Shown: piece by piece, positions 49,755 to 59,208 of the stretch
Position numbering within the stretch: the stretch's first letter is position 1
Layout of the letters: each line of letters begins with the position of its first letter
Source: Pseudomonadota bacterium
Lineage (GTDB): Bacteria > Myxococcota_A > Polyangia > Polyangiales > Polyangiaceae
DNA: 64,000 nt
Direction: 5' to 3'
NCBI GenBank assembly: GCA_023398955.1
Contig: JAEWRL010000242.1
Coordinates: 1 to 64,000, forward strand
The notes under the pieces: generated by a model
The model's input: the letters and a program-made list of their open reading frames with translations, nothing else
Databases searched by the model: none
What the model was told of the DNA's origin: nothing
Translations under genes and position numbers: made by a program

Positions 49755-50705
49755 CTAGCTACGCGCGCGCAGACGCCAAGGGCGTGACGCCAGCCACACA
49801 ACGACGTCAGCAACGAGGGAGACGGCTCGCGACAAGCCAGCAGCCGCGAGCGCCGCCGCGGGCCCGACCCCGGGAGCCAAGCCCACGGCCAGGATGGCTT
49901 CGCGCACTCCCACTCCGCCGGGCGCCACGAGTGCTAGGAACCCGAGTATTGGTGCAGCCACGAAGAACGCTGCGCCCGTGGCCGCCGCTGCTTCGGATCC
50001 ACCTACCGCCAATGCAACGAAGTACCCGTGAACGGCCCAACAAGTCCAGTACACCGCGTGAGCGACCACTGTCGCCACCGGCACGAGAGTGCCGCTGCCC
50101 GTGAGCCCGATCATCGCAAGGACGCGCGCTGGCAGTCGCCGCCGATCCAACGTGACGAGCCCAACTGTCGCGACGCTAACCCCTGCGGCCGCAATGGCCG
50201 TCCCGTGGCCGAACCAGGAGACCTCGCCGATATCGGCGATGCCGCTGAACGAGAACAGGGACAGCGCGACGACGAACCCGACGGCGACGAAGGCCGTCAC
50301 TTCGACGAACACCGAGGTCAGCACTGTACGCGCCGACAACCCCAGCAGGCCGGCTCCAGCCATACGGATCGCCGGCACCCCCACCTTGCCGGGCATGTAG
50401 CGAGCGAGCTGGGATTCGAGGTTCAGCGCGATGGCACCAGACGTCGGGATATGGCAGCCCGACATGTGCTCGAGCAGCCGCTTCCACCCCCAAGCAAGCA
50501 CGACCGCTGCACCGCACAGCGGCACGCAGGAGAGGAGCAGCGGACCCCACTGGATCTCGATGCTCTGGCCGGTCTGCCAGCGGCGCTGCATCTGCCATGC
50601 CGCATAAACAACGAAGCCCAAGGCGAGAGTGCCAAACAACGGCCGCAGCAGGCGCTTCAACCGCACCGCGCCTCCGACCCGTTCAGCCTCGCTCACAGCT
50701 TCCAT
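49755..50705 (-). CDS. UPF0104/AglD-like (lysylphosphatidylglycerol synthase TM) membrane protein
   Basis: 316 aa with about eight transmembrane helices. The family pattern is visible: LNLESQLARYMPGKVGVPAIR near residue 85-105 and APGGVGVREAIL near residue 265. The first ATG overlaps the upstream DUF2079 gene by 13 bp, indicating cotranscription. Family members include the membrane half of MprF and AglD-type glycan-related proteins; lipid or glycan translocation is the usual guess. Its partner, a DUF2079 protein, also has a membrane glycan-transferase-like look. Confidence 0.85.
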   Translation of the reverse strand: MEAVSEAERVGGAVRLKRLLRPLFGTLALGFVVYAAWQMQRRWQTGQSIEIQWGPLLLSCVPLCGAAVVLAWGWKRLLEHMSGCHIPTSGAIALNLESQLARYMPGKVGVPAIRMAGAGLLGLSARTVLTSVFVEVTAFVAVGFVVALSLFSFSGIADIGEVSWFGHGTAIAAAGVSVATVGLVTLDRRRLPARVLAMIGLTGSGTLVPVATVVAHAVYWTCWAVHGYFVALAVGGSEAAAATGAAFFVAAPILGFLALVAPGGVGVREAILAVGLAPGVGPAAALAAAGLSRAVSLVADVVVWLASRPWRLRARS

Positions 50706-52936
50706 GCTCTGAGAAGCTTGGCGTTTTCCGCCGTAGTGTGCCCCCTCTTCAGCAGCACCAGGTCATCGTAGAGGCGAAGTACGCCATACTCTCCATTGCG
50801 CACCGCGGCTACGAATGCCTGGCGCGTTTGACCAAGGTCCAGCTTGTTCTTCTCCGCGACGACGTACTCCGCGTCGTGTGTTCCGTGACGCATCGAGTAG
50901 AAGTAGCGTCGCGCTGCAAAGTGGGGCCCGACGTTCTCGGTCGTCGAGATGGTCGCCTCGGGGGGCACGAGCTGCTGCATCTGCTGGACATTGCGATAGC
51001 GCGCACGCTCCGCCTCACTGTAGGTGAATTCGACGGTGAAGTAGCCGCCCTTGAATGCCTTCTCGCGCTGGGGGAACGCACCATAGTGGAACGTCAACAC
51101 TCCGCTGGAGATCAGCATCACGAGCAGCGCCGCCCATGCGCGACGATTCCCCGCTGGCGCACGCTGCGCGATGGCTGCGAGCGCCAGGGGAACCGCCAAG
51201 AACAGATACGGCGTCCAGTGCATGACGTACTGGAACGTGTGAATGGTGATCGGTTTGTAGTCCGTGGCGAGGAGCGTAAGGATGAAACCGGGTATGAAGG
51301 CGGCCCACAGGTACCAACGTCTGGCAGGCAGGAACGCAACAGGAACGAGGAGGTGCATCAAGTAGTAGACCTTCTGTTCGATGAGAACGTGCTTCAGCAC
51401 GAAAACCGGGTTCGTAACGAGCGTCTTGATGACGCTGCCAAACCCTTTCTCACCTGGGGCCCACAGGTCCTTGTACATGTTCGGGAACCACCACTCGGCT
51501 ACCGAGTTCATGACGGCAAAGCGCAGCACGACGAACCAGACGCTGGACACGACCGCCATGATGAGGCCGGGCAATGGCCGATGGCCACTGAGCAGAAGGA
51601 AGGCTCCCATCACCGCGAGACCGATTGGAACGTCTTCGCGCATGAGGGCCGCGGCGAAGAATGACAGCCCGAAGAGAACCCAGCGCCGCGCGTCGACGGC
51701 CCACGCCGTCGCGATGATGAAGAAGGTCGCGATCGGAACGTACTTGACCTCGTAGAAATTGGCGCTGTGCATGGGGTAGTAACACAGGAACGCCAGGGCA
51801 ACGCCGACCGCCGCCCACTCGGAAATCCGGCGGCGCGCAAACGCAAAGAGGGGAATGGCCGACGCTCCCAAGAGGGTCGACTGGATCAGGAGTAGCGTTT
51901 CCGCTCGTGGGAAGAAGTAGAAGAGAGGAAGGAACAGGTAGCCTCCCCACTTCACATGGGCTCCCATGTATTTCCCGGGGTCGTCGGGAAAGGCGACCGT
52001 GCTGTGCATGAAGACACCGTCCAGACCGCCCGCGAGCAGGTTCGCGTTGATCGAGACGTCGAAGGTGTGGGTCCTCAGCTTGTAGTGCCAGCGCAGCGTG
52101 TGGAAACCAAAGAAGACAGCGTAGAAGAGCGCCGCAGTGATGACGACGCTCCACGGCGCCCTGCGCTTGAATGCGGGAGGTATCCGTTGAGCCAAGGCGT
52201 CTCGCCAGCGCACGACCCTCGGCGGCACGTCGGCGAGCGCACGGCTTATCAGCGCCTCGGCAAAGAGCAGCGCCACGATCATGATGGGCAGCAGCGCCTC
52301 GTGCTGATTCCGCCAAGGTTCGACGCGCAGCAGAGGCGGAGCGAGCGGGGCGAGCACGAACGGCGCAAGAAGCCAATAGTACCGTTCGACCCGACTCCAC
52401 TCGACTCCCCGTCGCCTGGCCAGGACTAGGTTTGCGACAGCAACGATGAGCCCGCAAGCGAGCCCTCCTACCATTGTAGCGATGAGCCGCATCCGAAGCG
52501 GCATCGCCAAGTCATTGGCGCTGACGAAGGCGTCGACCCAATCGTTATTGAACGAGCTCTGGAGCACGACCACAAGGGCAACGCCGAGAAGCCCCGCGAT
52601 CGCAGCCGAACGGGCAGCGGCGCCCCAGGGATCGTGAGCGGTGCCAACATCCGCGACTCCTTCGGGGCGCCACGTCCGAGCGGGACCAGGCCCATGATGT
52701 CGCACAGCGCCCGCTGCAGCAGGCACCGTCGGCTCAGTCACCACGGTGCTCCCAACTTGCTCTGCTTCCACCTGCGGTGGCGCGCTGGAGGGCGTCGCGC
52801 TGCTTGTACCCGCCCGCGGGTCGGCCGCGCTGGGGCCCACGTCATCGGTCTCGGTCGCCTGCGGAACGGAGGCTGGACCGCTGTCGCTCGATCGCGGCGC
52901 CTTCTCGTCCTGCCCTTTGTCGGTTGTGTCTCCCAT
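50693..52936 (-). CDS. DUF2079 multi-pass membrane protein
   Basis: 747 aa. The first about 100 residues are a disordered Ala/Pro/Ser/Thr-rich cytoplasmic tail. About a dozen hydrophobic helices follow. The DUF2079 core is recognisable: FGFHTLRWHYKLRTHTFDVS, FFPRAETLLLIQSTLLG, MREDVPIGLAVMG. DUF2079 proteins resemble GT-C glycosyltransferases in layout, but no activity is established. The stop overlaps the start of the UPF0104-type gene. The start has no strong ribosome site, so an internal start within the tail is possible. Confidence 0.85.
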   Translation of the reverse strand: MGDTTDKGQDEKAPRSSDSGPASVPQATETDDVGPSAADPRAGTSSATPSSAPPQVEAEQVGSTVVTEPTVPAAAGAVRHHGPGPARTWRPEGVADVGTAHDPWGAAARSAAIAGLLGVALVVVLQSSFNNDWVDAFVSANDLAMPLRMRLIATMVGGLACGLIVAVANLVLARRRGVEWSRVERYYWLLAPFVLAPLAPPLLRVEPWRNQHEALLPIMIVALLFAEALISRALADVPPRVVRWRDALAQRIPPAFKRRAPWSVVITAALFYAVFFGFHTLRWHYKLRTHTFDVSINANLLAGGLDGVFMHSTVAFPDDPGKYMGAHVKWGGYLFLPLFYFFPRAETLLLIQSTLLGASAIPLFAFARRRISEWAAVGVALAFLCYYPMHSANFYEVKYVPIATFFIIATAWAVDARRWVLFGLSFFAAALMREDVPIGLAVMGAFLLLSGHRPLPGLIMAVVSSVWFVVLRFAVMNSVAEWWFPNMYKDLWAPGEKGFGSVIKTLVTNPVFVLKHVLIEQKVYYLMHLLVPVAFLPARRWYLWAAFIPGFILTLLATDYKPITIHTFQYVMHWTPYLFLAVPLALAAIAQRAPAGNRRAWAALLVMLISSGVLTFHYGAFPQREKAFKGGYFTVEFTYSEAERARYRNVQQMQQLVPPEATISTTENVGPHFAARRYFYSMRHGTHDAEYVVAEKNKLDLGQTRQAFVAAVRNGEYGVLRLYDDLVLLKRGHTTAENAKLLRAWKL

Positions 52937-53101
52937 TCCGGCGCCTGTTTACCACGCTCTCGAGGGAAAGTCGGCACGGGCAAACGCATACCCGGCTCGG
53001 CAAACCCGTCCACGGCTGCGGCAGGGTCCGCCAAGCGCTGCAGGCACAGCAAAGCGACCGATTCGGCCGCGCAGTACGGGCGCCCCTCTGCGCCCGCCTT
53101 G

Positions 53102-56100
53102 CTATACCCACGCGCGAGCGTTCGTGAAGAGCTTCAGCCAGGGCCCCTCCTCCCCCCAACTCGGTGGCGCCCAGGAGTACTGTACGGTACGCCACACCCG
53201 TTCTGGATGCGGCATCATCAATGTCACGCGCCCATCTGCGCTGCAGAGACCGGTAATGCCACCAGGTGAGCCATTGGGGTTGAGTGGATAGTGCTGGGTA
53301 ACGGCGCCGCGATTATCAACATAGCGAAGGCTCACCAGCCCTGAGTCCTCGCAGCAGCGCTCGGCGTCGGGAGACCCGAACACGGCGCGCCCTTCCCCGT
53401 GCGCGACAGCAACAGGCAGGCGGGCTCCAGCCATGCCGCGCAGAAGAATGGACGGAGTCTTTTCCACTTGGACGGTCACCAGTCGCGCTTCGAACTGCTC
53501 GGAACGGTTCCTGACGAAAGAAGGGAAGTGATCGGCACCGATGATGAGCGATTTCAGTCCTGCGAACATCTGGCAGCCGTTGCAGACACCCAGAGCGAAG
53601 GTATCGGTGCGTTCGAAGAAGCGGCTGAACACGTCGCGACCCGCTTGGCTATGTAGAATGCCCTTGGCCCACCCCTGCCCGGCCCCGAGAACGTCGCCAT
53701 AGGAGAAGCCGCCGCAGGCAACCAACCCCCGAAACCCATCAAGTGCCAGCCGCCCCGCCAAGATGTCCGTCATGTGGACGTCTACAGCCTCGAATCCTGC
53801 GCGGTCGAACGCAGCCGCCATTTCTACTTGGCCGTTCACCCCTTGCTCGCGCAAAATGGCGACGCGGGGCCGGCTCAGCAATGCGCCGGGCACCGCGCTG
53901 GGCACGCCCTCCGCAGGATCGAAGGACAGCACGGGCGTTATCCCCGGATCGGAGGGGTCGCAGGCCAGGGCGAACTCCTCGCGGGCGCACTCGGGGTCGT
54001 CGCGGAGGGCTTGCAGCGCCTCCGTCGTCTCCGACCAAGCCCTGCGCCAGGTTACACGCGCTTCGGAAAGCACCTCGCGCCCCTGATACCGGAATACGAT
54101 GCGATCGTCCCCGCGAAGTGCGCCGAGGCAGTGCACAACCTGGTGCGAGCCCTGTTCGAGTCCGTGCTCGCGAAGGAGTTCCAGCACCTGCTCCAGGCGG
54201 TGCTGCTGGACCTGGATGACGGCGCCCAACTCCTCGCTGAACAGGGCTGCCACCGGCTCCGCGGAGAGGCCGGACAGCTCGATGTCGAGCCCCACGTGGC
54301 CAGCGAAGGCCATCTCGCAGAGGCTGACGAAGAGACCTCCATCCGAGCGGTCGTGGTAGGCCAGAATCAGATTCTCACGGTGAAGTGCCTGGATTGCCTC
54401 GAAGAACGCCTTCAAGAGCCGCGGGTCATCCAGGTCCGGCGCCTGCTCGCCGGTGACCGAGTAGACCTGAGCCAGAGCGGATCCGCCCAATCTGCACTTT
54501 CCGCGGCCCAGGTCCAGCAGCAGCAGCGCGGTGGCACCTCGGTGGGTGCGAAGCATTGGTGTCGAAGCGCCGCGCACATCGCGTACGGGCGCGAAGGCCG
54601 AGACGACCAGAGAGAGCGGCGAAGTGACAGCTTTCGAGCCACCCTCCCAGACGGTACGCATCGAAAGCGAGTCCTTGCCGACGGGAATGGTGACGCCGAG
54701 GGCCGGGCAGAGTTCCATCCCCACCGCGCGCACGGCGTCGTAGAGCGCGGCGTCTTCACCAGGTGCCCCTACCGCGGCCATCCAGTTCGCACTCAGACGG
54801 ACGTCGCTGAGCGTGTCCAGGGGCACCGATGCAATGTTAGTAATGGCTTCTGCCACCGCTAAGCGCACACTTGCCTCGGGCGCAATGACGGCGACTGGCG
54901 CCCTCTCGCCCAAGGCCATGGCTTCCCCCGAGTAGCTGACATAGTCGACCAGCGTCACGCCCGCATCCGCGACTGGGACCTGCCATGGCCCCACCATCTG
55001 ATCGCGGTGGACGAGACCGGTGACCGTGCGGTCCCCGATGGAAATGAGAAAGGTCTTGTCCGCGACGGTGGGTAGCCTCAAGATCCGAAACGCTGCATCA
55101 GAGAGGTTGATGGCACCCGTCTCCAGCGGCACGATGACCGGTCGACGACGATGAACCTCCCTGATCATCTTCGGCGCCTTCCCAAAGAGGACATCGAGAG
55201 GAAGGTCGATGGGCCGCGCCCGCAAGTGCTCGTCGGTCAGCACCAGCCGCTGCTCGTCCGTCGCTTCGCCGACCACGGCGAAGGGACAGCGTTCCCGCTC
55301 CGCAATGGCCCGAAACGCTTCGAAGCGTTCGCGAGCTACCGCAAGGACGTAGCGTTCCTGGGCTTCGTTGCACCAGATCTCCATGGGGGACATACCGGGC
55401 TCGTCGCTTGGAACTCGCCGCAGCTCGATGTTGCCGCCCCTCGAGCTGTCATGGACCAGCTCAGGGAGGGCATTCGCGAGACCCCCAGCGCCCACGTCGT
55501 GAATGCTGATGATTGGAGTCTCCGCTCCGAGGGCATTGCAGCGATCGATGACCTCCTGGCACCTGCGCTGCATCTCGGGGTTGTCGCGTTGCACGGACGC
55601 GAAGTCGAGCTCGGCCGAGCTCGCGCCGCTGGCCATCGACGACGCCGCGCCTCCCCCAAGCCCGATGAGCATTGCAGGACCTCCCAGCACGACCAGGAGG
55701 GCTCCCGGGTCGATCGTGCGCTTCCGCACGTGCTGGGGGCGCACGTTCCCCAACCCGCCTGCGAGCATGATCGGCTTGTGATACCCGCGCACCTCCCCGG
55801 CGACTGACAATTCGAAGGTCCTGAAATAGCCAGCAAGGTTGGGGCGCCCGAACTCGTTGTTGAAGGCCGCTCCGCCTATCGGGCCTTCGATCATGATATC
55901 CAGGGCACTGGCGATCCGTTCTGGTCTACCTATGGGGGAGGCCTCCCAGGGCCGCTCCAAGCCTGGAATACACAGGTTGGATACCGCGAACCCCGTCAGG
56001 CCTGCCTTGGGCTTCGCGCCCTGCCCGGTCGCGCCTTCGTCCCGAATCTCGCCGCCGGAGCCCGTCGCTGCGCCGGGATGAGGAGAGATCGCGGTGGGGT

Positions 56101-56983
56101 GGTTGTGCGTCTCCACCTTCATGACCAGGTGAGCCGGCTCTTCATGGCCGCGATAGACGGCATCGCTGGCGTCGGGGAAGAACCGGACAGCGGGAAAGCC
56201 TTCCACGACCGCGGCGTTGTCCTCGTAAGCCGACAAAACGCCGGTGCTCTGACAATCGTAGGTGTTGCGAATCATCGCAAACAGGCTTTGTGCCTGGGGT
56301 TCTCCGTCAATGACGAACTCGGCTTTGAACACCTTGTGCCGGCAATGCTCACTGTTGGCCTGCGCGAACATCATGAGCTCGACGTCCGTCGGGTTGCGGC
56401 CCAGGGCGGTGAACGCCTCAACGAGGTAGTCTACCTCGTCCGGAGCCAGCGCGAGCCCCCAATCGCCATTGGCGAGCTCGAGCGCCGATCGTCCGAGGGC
56501 GAGGACATCGACCTCACGCAGAGGGCGGGGCGCCGCTCGCGAGAACAAGCGGACGGCGTCCTCTGTACGCTCCAGCGCCGCTTGGGTCATGCGATCCAGC
56601 AGCAGAGGCCGGAGCACCGCGAGCTCGGCCTGGGCAGCGCCAGCCACGTAGTAAGCCACGCCGCGTTCGATGCGCCGCACAGCTTTCAAACCACACCCGT
56701 GGGCGATGTCCGTCGCTTTGGAGGACCAGGGGGAAATCGTCCCAGGCCGTGGTACCACCAGGACGAGGTGTCCGGCAGCTCCCTCGCCTTCGAGCCGGGG
56801 ACCGTACTGCAGAAGCTGGTCGAGCACGGCCCTCTGCGCGGCGGTCAGCTCACCATCCGTATCCACGAAGTGGACGTACTCGGCACATAAGCCAGACACC
56901 TTCGGCGCAGCTGCCCTTAGCCGCGCTAGGAGCTTCTCGAGACGAAACTGGGAGAGGGCGGCGCTGCCGCGAACAGTGAGCAT
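53102..56983 (-). CDS. purL: Phosphoribosylformylglycinamidine synthase, single-chain form
   Basis: The start MLTVRGSAAL has GAGG about 11 nt upstream; the resulting 1293 aa equals the usual length of proteobacterial long PurL. The N-terminal PurS-like domain is followed by two AIRS-type halves (TDVELMMFAQANSEHCRHKVF, VMKVETHNHPTAISPHPGAATGSGGEIRD; second half NWMAAVGAPGEDAALYDAV). The C-terminal class I glutamine amidotransferase has the nucleophile in LGVCNGCQMF and the VAHGEGR and PHPER segments. It makes FGAM in purine synthesis from FGAR, glutamine and ATP. Divergent from argJ with about 280 bp between. Confidence 0.97.
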   Translation of the reverse strand: MLTVRGSAALSQFRLEKLLARLRAAAPKVSGLCAEYVHFVDTDGELTAAQRAVLDQLLQYGPRLEGEGAAGHLVLVVPRPGTISPWSSKATDIAHGCGLKAVRRIERGVAYYVAGAAQAELAVLRPLLLDRMTQAALERTEDAVRLFSRAAPRPLREVDVLALGRSALELANGDWGLALAPDEVDYLVEAFTALGRNPTDVELMMFAQANSEHCRHKVFKAEFVIDGEPQAQSLFAMIRNTYDCQSTGVLSAYEDNAAVVEGFPAVRFFPDASDAVYRGHEEPAHLVMKVETHNHPTAISPHPGAATGSGGEIRDEGATGQGAKPKAGLTGFAVSNLCIPGLERPWEASPIGRPERIASALDIMIEGPIGGAAFNNEFGRPNLAGYFRTFELSVAGEVRGYHKPIMLAGGLGNVRPQHVRKRTIDPGALLVVLGGPAMLIGLGGGAASSMASGASSAELDFASVQRDNPEMQRRCQEVIDRCNALGAETPIISIHDVGAGGLANALPELVHDSSRGGNIELRRVPSDEPGMSPMEIWCNEAQERYVLAVARERFEAFRAIAERERCPFAVVGEATDEQRLVLTDEHLRARPIDLPLDVLFGKAPKMIREVHRRRPVIVPLETGAINLSDAAFRILRLPTVADKTFLISIGDRTVTGLVHRDQMVGPWQVPVADAGVTLVDYVSYSGEAMALGERAPVAVIAPEASVRLAVAEAITNIASVPLDTLSDVRLSANWMAAVGAPGEDAALYDAVRAVGMELCPALGVTIPVGKDSLSMRTVWEGGSKAVTSPLSLVVSAFAPVRDVRGASTPMLRTHRGATALLLLDLGRGKCRLGGSALAQVYSVTGEQAPDLDDPRLLKAFFEAIQALHRENLILAYHDRSDGGLFVSLCEMAFAGHVGLDIELSGLSAEPVAALFSEELGAVIQVQQHRLEQVLELLREHGLEQGSHQVVHCLGALRGDDRIVFRYQGREVLSEARVTWRRAWSETTEALQALRDDPECAREEFALACDPSDPGITPVLSFDPAEGVPSAVPGALLSRPRVAILREQGVNGQVEMAAAFDRAGFEAVDVHMTDILAGRLALDGFRGLVACGGFSYGDVLGAGQGWAKGILHSQAGRDVFSRFFERTDTFALGVCNGCQMFAGLKSLIIGADHFPSFVRNRSEQFEARLVTVQVEKTPSILLRGMAGARLPVAVAHGEGRAVFGSPDAERCCEDSGLVSLRYVDNRGAVTQHYPLNPNGSPGGITGLCSADGRVTLMMPHPERVWRTVQYSWAPPSWGEEGPWLKLFTNARAWV

Positions 56984-57260
56984 TGGGCAAGTACCTCGGG
57001 ATGGACGGGATTCTGGTGCCGTGCGCCCCAGGTTCTTGTCCAGCCTCGCGGCGAGGGCAAGTTTGGGCACGCGAGCGCTACATCGACTCCGAACGGAGGC
57101 TTCGGCTCGACCGCCCAAGGGCAAATAGGCTGAGGGTCCTGGGTTCGAGCTCCTGGAAGCATGGGCGCGCCGCGGGCTTGCGGCACGGCGAGTGCGGCGG
57201 GCCGTACTGTGCCAAAGTCCCCTTTTGGTACTCGCCTTGCGACTCTGCTAAAGCTCGGGG

Positions 57261-58577
57261 GTGTCTAGCACGTCATTGGTGTTCGGGTCTCGGGAAGCCC
57301 ATCGGAAGTGGGTCGCCACGCAAGGGCGTCTACCCTTGGGCTTTCGAGTTGGCACGACGAGTATCGAGTTCATGCCGGCGGAGGTCGCGAAGGCGGCACA
57401 CATGGCCATGACGCTGATGGTCGTCGATCAGCCGACCCCCGACTTCGCAGCCGTCTTCACTCGCAACGCTTTTCCTGGTGCCCCCGTCAAGGTGGGCCGC
57501 AAGCGGCTCACGGAAGACGCACTGGGCGCCATTCTGGTGAACAACAAGATCTCGAACGTGTGCGCGCCCGACGGCGAGGCAACCACGGAGACCCTGTGCG
57601 CTGCAGCGGGAGAGCTGCTCGGGATCCCGGGCCGACAAGTCTTTCCCGGCTCGACGGGGGTGGTGGGCTGGAGACTGCCAATGAAAGAGATGCTCGCCGG
57701 ACTTCCCGGGGCGGTTCGAACCCTGCAGCGCGAGACGATCCTACCCGCGGCCGAAGCGATCATGACCACCGACCTCTATCCAAAGGTACGCAGCGCCGAA
57801 GTGAGCGACGGGCGCATCGTCGGCATCGCCAAAGGAGCGGGCATGATCGAGCCGAATCTGGCCACTATGCTCGTCTACCTGCTCACCGACGTTCGCATCT
57901 CCCGAGCTCGCCTGCGCGCGATGCTGCCACGGGTGACTGCCGCGACATTCAACCGGATGAGCGTGGACAGCGACACGAGCACCTCCGATACGGTCTTGCT
58001 CGTGAGCTCTGGCAAGGTGGATTGTGAGGACGAGAGCGCGTTCGAGTCTGCGCTCCACACCGTGTGCGCTGATCTCAGCGAGGACATCGTTCGCAACGGC
58101 GAGGGCGTCCGCCATGTTCTCGAGGTGGTAGTCTCCGGGGCGCCAAGCGACGAGGTGGCGGTCGGTATCGGCAAGTCGGTCGTGAACGCGCCGCTGTTCA
58201 AATGCGCGATCGCCGGCAACGATCCCAACGTAGGCCGCCTCGTGCAGGCGATTGGAAAGTACGTCGGCGTACACGCTCCGTCCGTCGACCTGCAGGCCAC
58301 GCGGATCACCTTGGGTGGAATCCCAATCGTCGCCGGTGGCGAGTTCTTTCTCGATCCGGCGAAAGAGGCTCGCCTGGTCGAGCATCTCTCGGAAGGGGAA
58401 CTCTACAAAAGCCAGCCCAACGCCGATGGGGAGTACCGGCCACCCATCGACTATCCGCCCCACGAGCGGCGAGTCCATGTGCACATCGATCTGGGCTGCG
58501 GTCCTGCCCAGGCCGCCGTCTTGGGAGCGGATCTTACTCATGAGTACGTCACGGAGAACGCGGACTACCGGAGTTGA
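57261..58577 (+). CDS. argJ: Glutamate N-acetyltransferase / amino-acid acetyltransferase (ArgJ family)
   Basis: 438 aa with a GTG start. The self-cleavage and active site are visible: KGAGMIEPNLATMLVYLLTD, with predicted cleavage between Ala 201 and Thr 202; Thr 202 becomes the nucleophile of the beta chain. Also typical are VFTRNAFPGAPV, NNKISNVCAPDG, STGVVGWRLPM and NRMSVDSDTSTSDTV, and NDPNVGRL late in the beta chain. It recycles acetyl groups from N-acetylornithine to glutamate in arginine synthesis; whether it also uses acetyl-CoA is not evident. No other arg genes are adjacent. Confidence 0.95.
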   Translation: MSSTSLVFGSREAHRKWVATQGRLPLGFRVGTTSIEFMPAEVAKAAHMAMTLMVVDQPTPDFAAVFTRNAFPGAPVKVGRKRLTEDALGAILVNNKISNVCAPDGEATTETLCAAAGELLGIPGRQVFPGSTGVVGWRLPMKEMLAGLPGAVRTLQRETILPAAEAIMTTDLYPKVRSAEVSDGRIVGIAKGAGMIEPNLATMLVYLLTDVRISRARLRAMLPRVTAATFNRMSVDSDTSTSDTVLLVSSGKVDCEDESAFESALHTVCADLSEDIVRNGEGVRHVLEVVVSGAPSDEVAVGIGKSVVNAPLFKCAIAGNDPNVGRLVQAIGKYVGVHAPSVDLQATRITLGGIPIVAGGEFFLDPAKEARLVEHLSEGELYKSQPNADGEYRPPIDYPPHERRVHVHIDLGCGPAQAAVLGADLTHEYVTENADYRS

Positions 58578-58656
58578 GCATGCCGGGAAGAGAGGGAGGG
58601 AGCATTACATAATGGGCATCTCTTCATGGTCTGATGCGCTCTGAGTGGCGTCGTTC

Positions 58657-59082
58657 CTAATCGGATCCTTCATGGCAAGTGACTCTCTTGCGGCTCCCGG
58701 GCACGCCGGGGAAGTCACTCAGGCAGATCGTTCCCGCGGCTCGCGGGCAGATGCATGCACAGGCATCGTCCTTGGTCAGGTAGCACTGCCCCTCAGCGAG
58801 CCAGTCGCAGGTCTTCCCAGGCGGATCCTCCCCCGGGGTCCAGCCACCCGAACAGGAACCGAGCGGCATCTGGCGGAAGCCTGACCCGGGGCTTGCCCCC
58901 GCGGAACCCAACTCCCCGTCGACTGGCACGTCGGCGGCCGTGGGCCCTTCGCGCTCGACCTCCTCCATCCCCCCTTCGAGGCGTCCCGCACAGGCCAGGA
59001 TGGCAGGCGCAAACATCATCCATCCGAATCGCCGCGCGATACTGGAGCTTATGGGCGCACAGTTATTCTGGCTCCGTGTCAT
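58657..59082 (-). CDS. Small Cys-rich lipoprotein, unknown function
   Basis: 141 aa. The N-terminal hydrophobic stretch ends in AILAC, a lipobox at about residue 31. The start may instead be the ATG pair at about 59016-59021. The C-terminal half holds ten or so cysteines (SCSGG, TCDWL, CYLTKDDACACICP, ICLSD, TCHEG), suggesting a disulphide-bonded surface domain. I recognise no family. It lies between argJ and the hybrid kinase and is probably monocistronic. Confidence 0.5.
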   Translation of the reverse strand: MTRSQNNCAPISSSIARRFGWMMFAPAILACAGRLEGGMEEVEREGPTAADVPVDGELGSAGASPGSGFRQMPLGSCSGGWTPGEDPPGKTCDWLAEGQCYLTKDDACACICPRAAGTICLSDFPGVPGSRKRVTCHEGSD

Positions 59083-59208
59083 ACCTTGCTCAGCGCAGCA
59101 AACGGCGTGCCGGGAACAAATACCGGAAGAGCGCGCGTCCCACGACCCGGAACGCCAACCCCGTTGCCAGCCATCACCGTAGGTTGGCGCCCCAGGGCCG
59201 CCGCGGCG

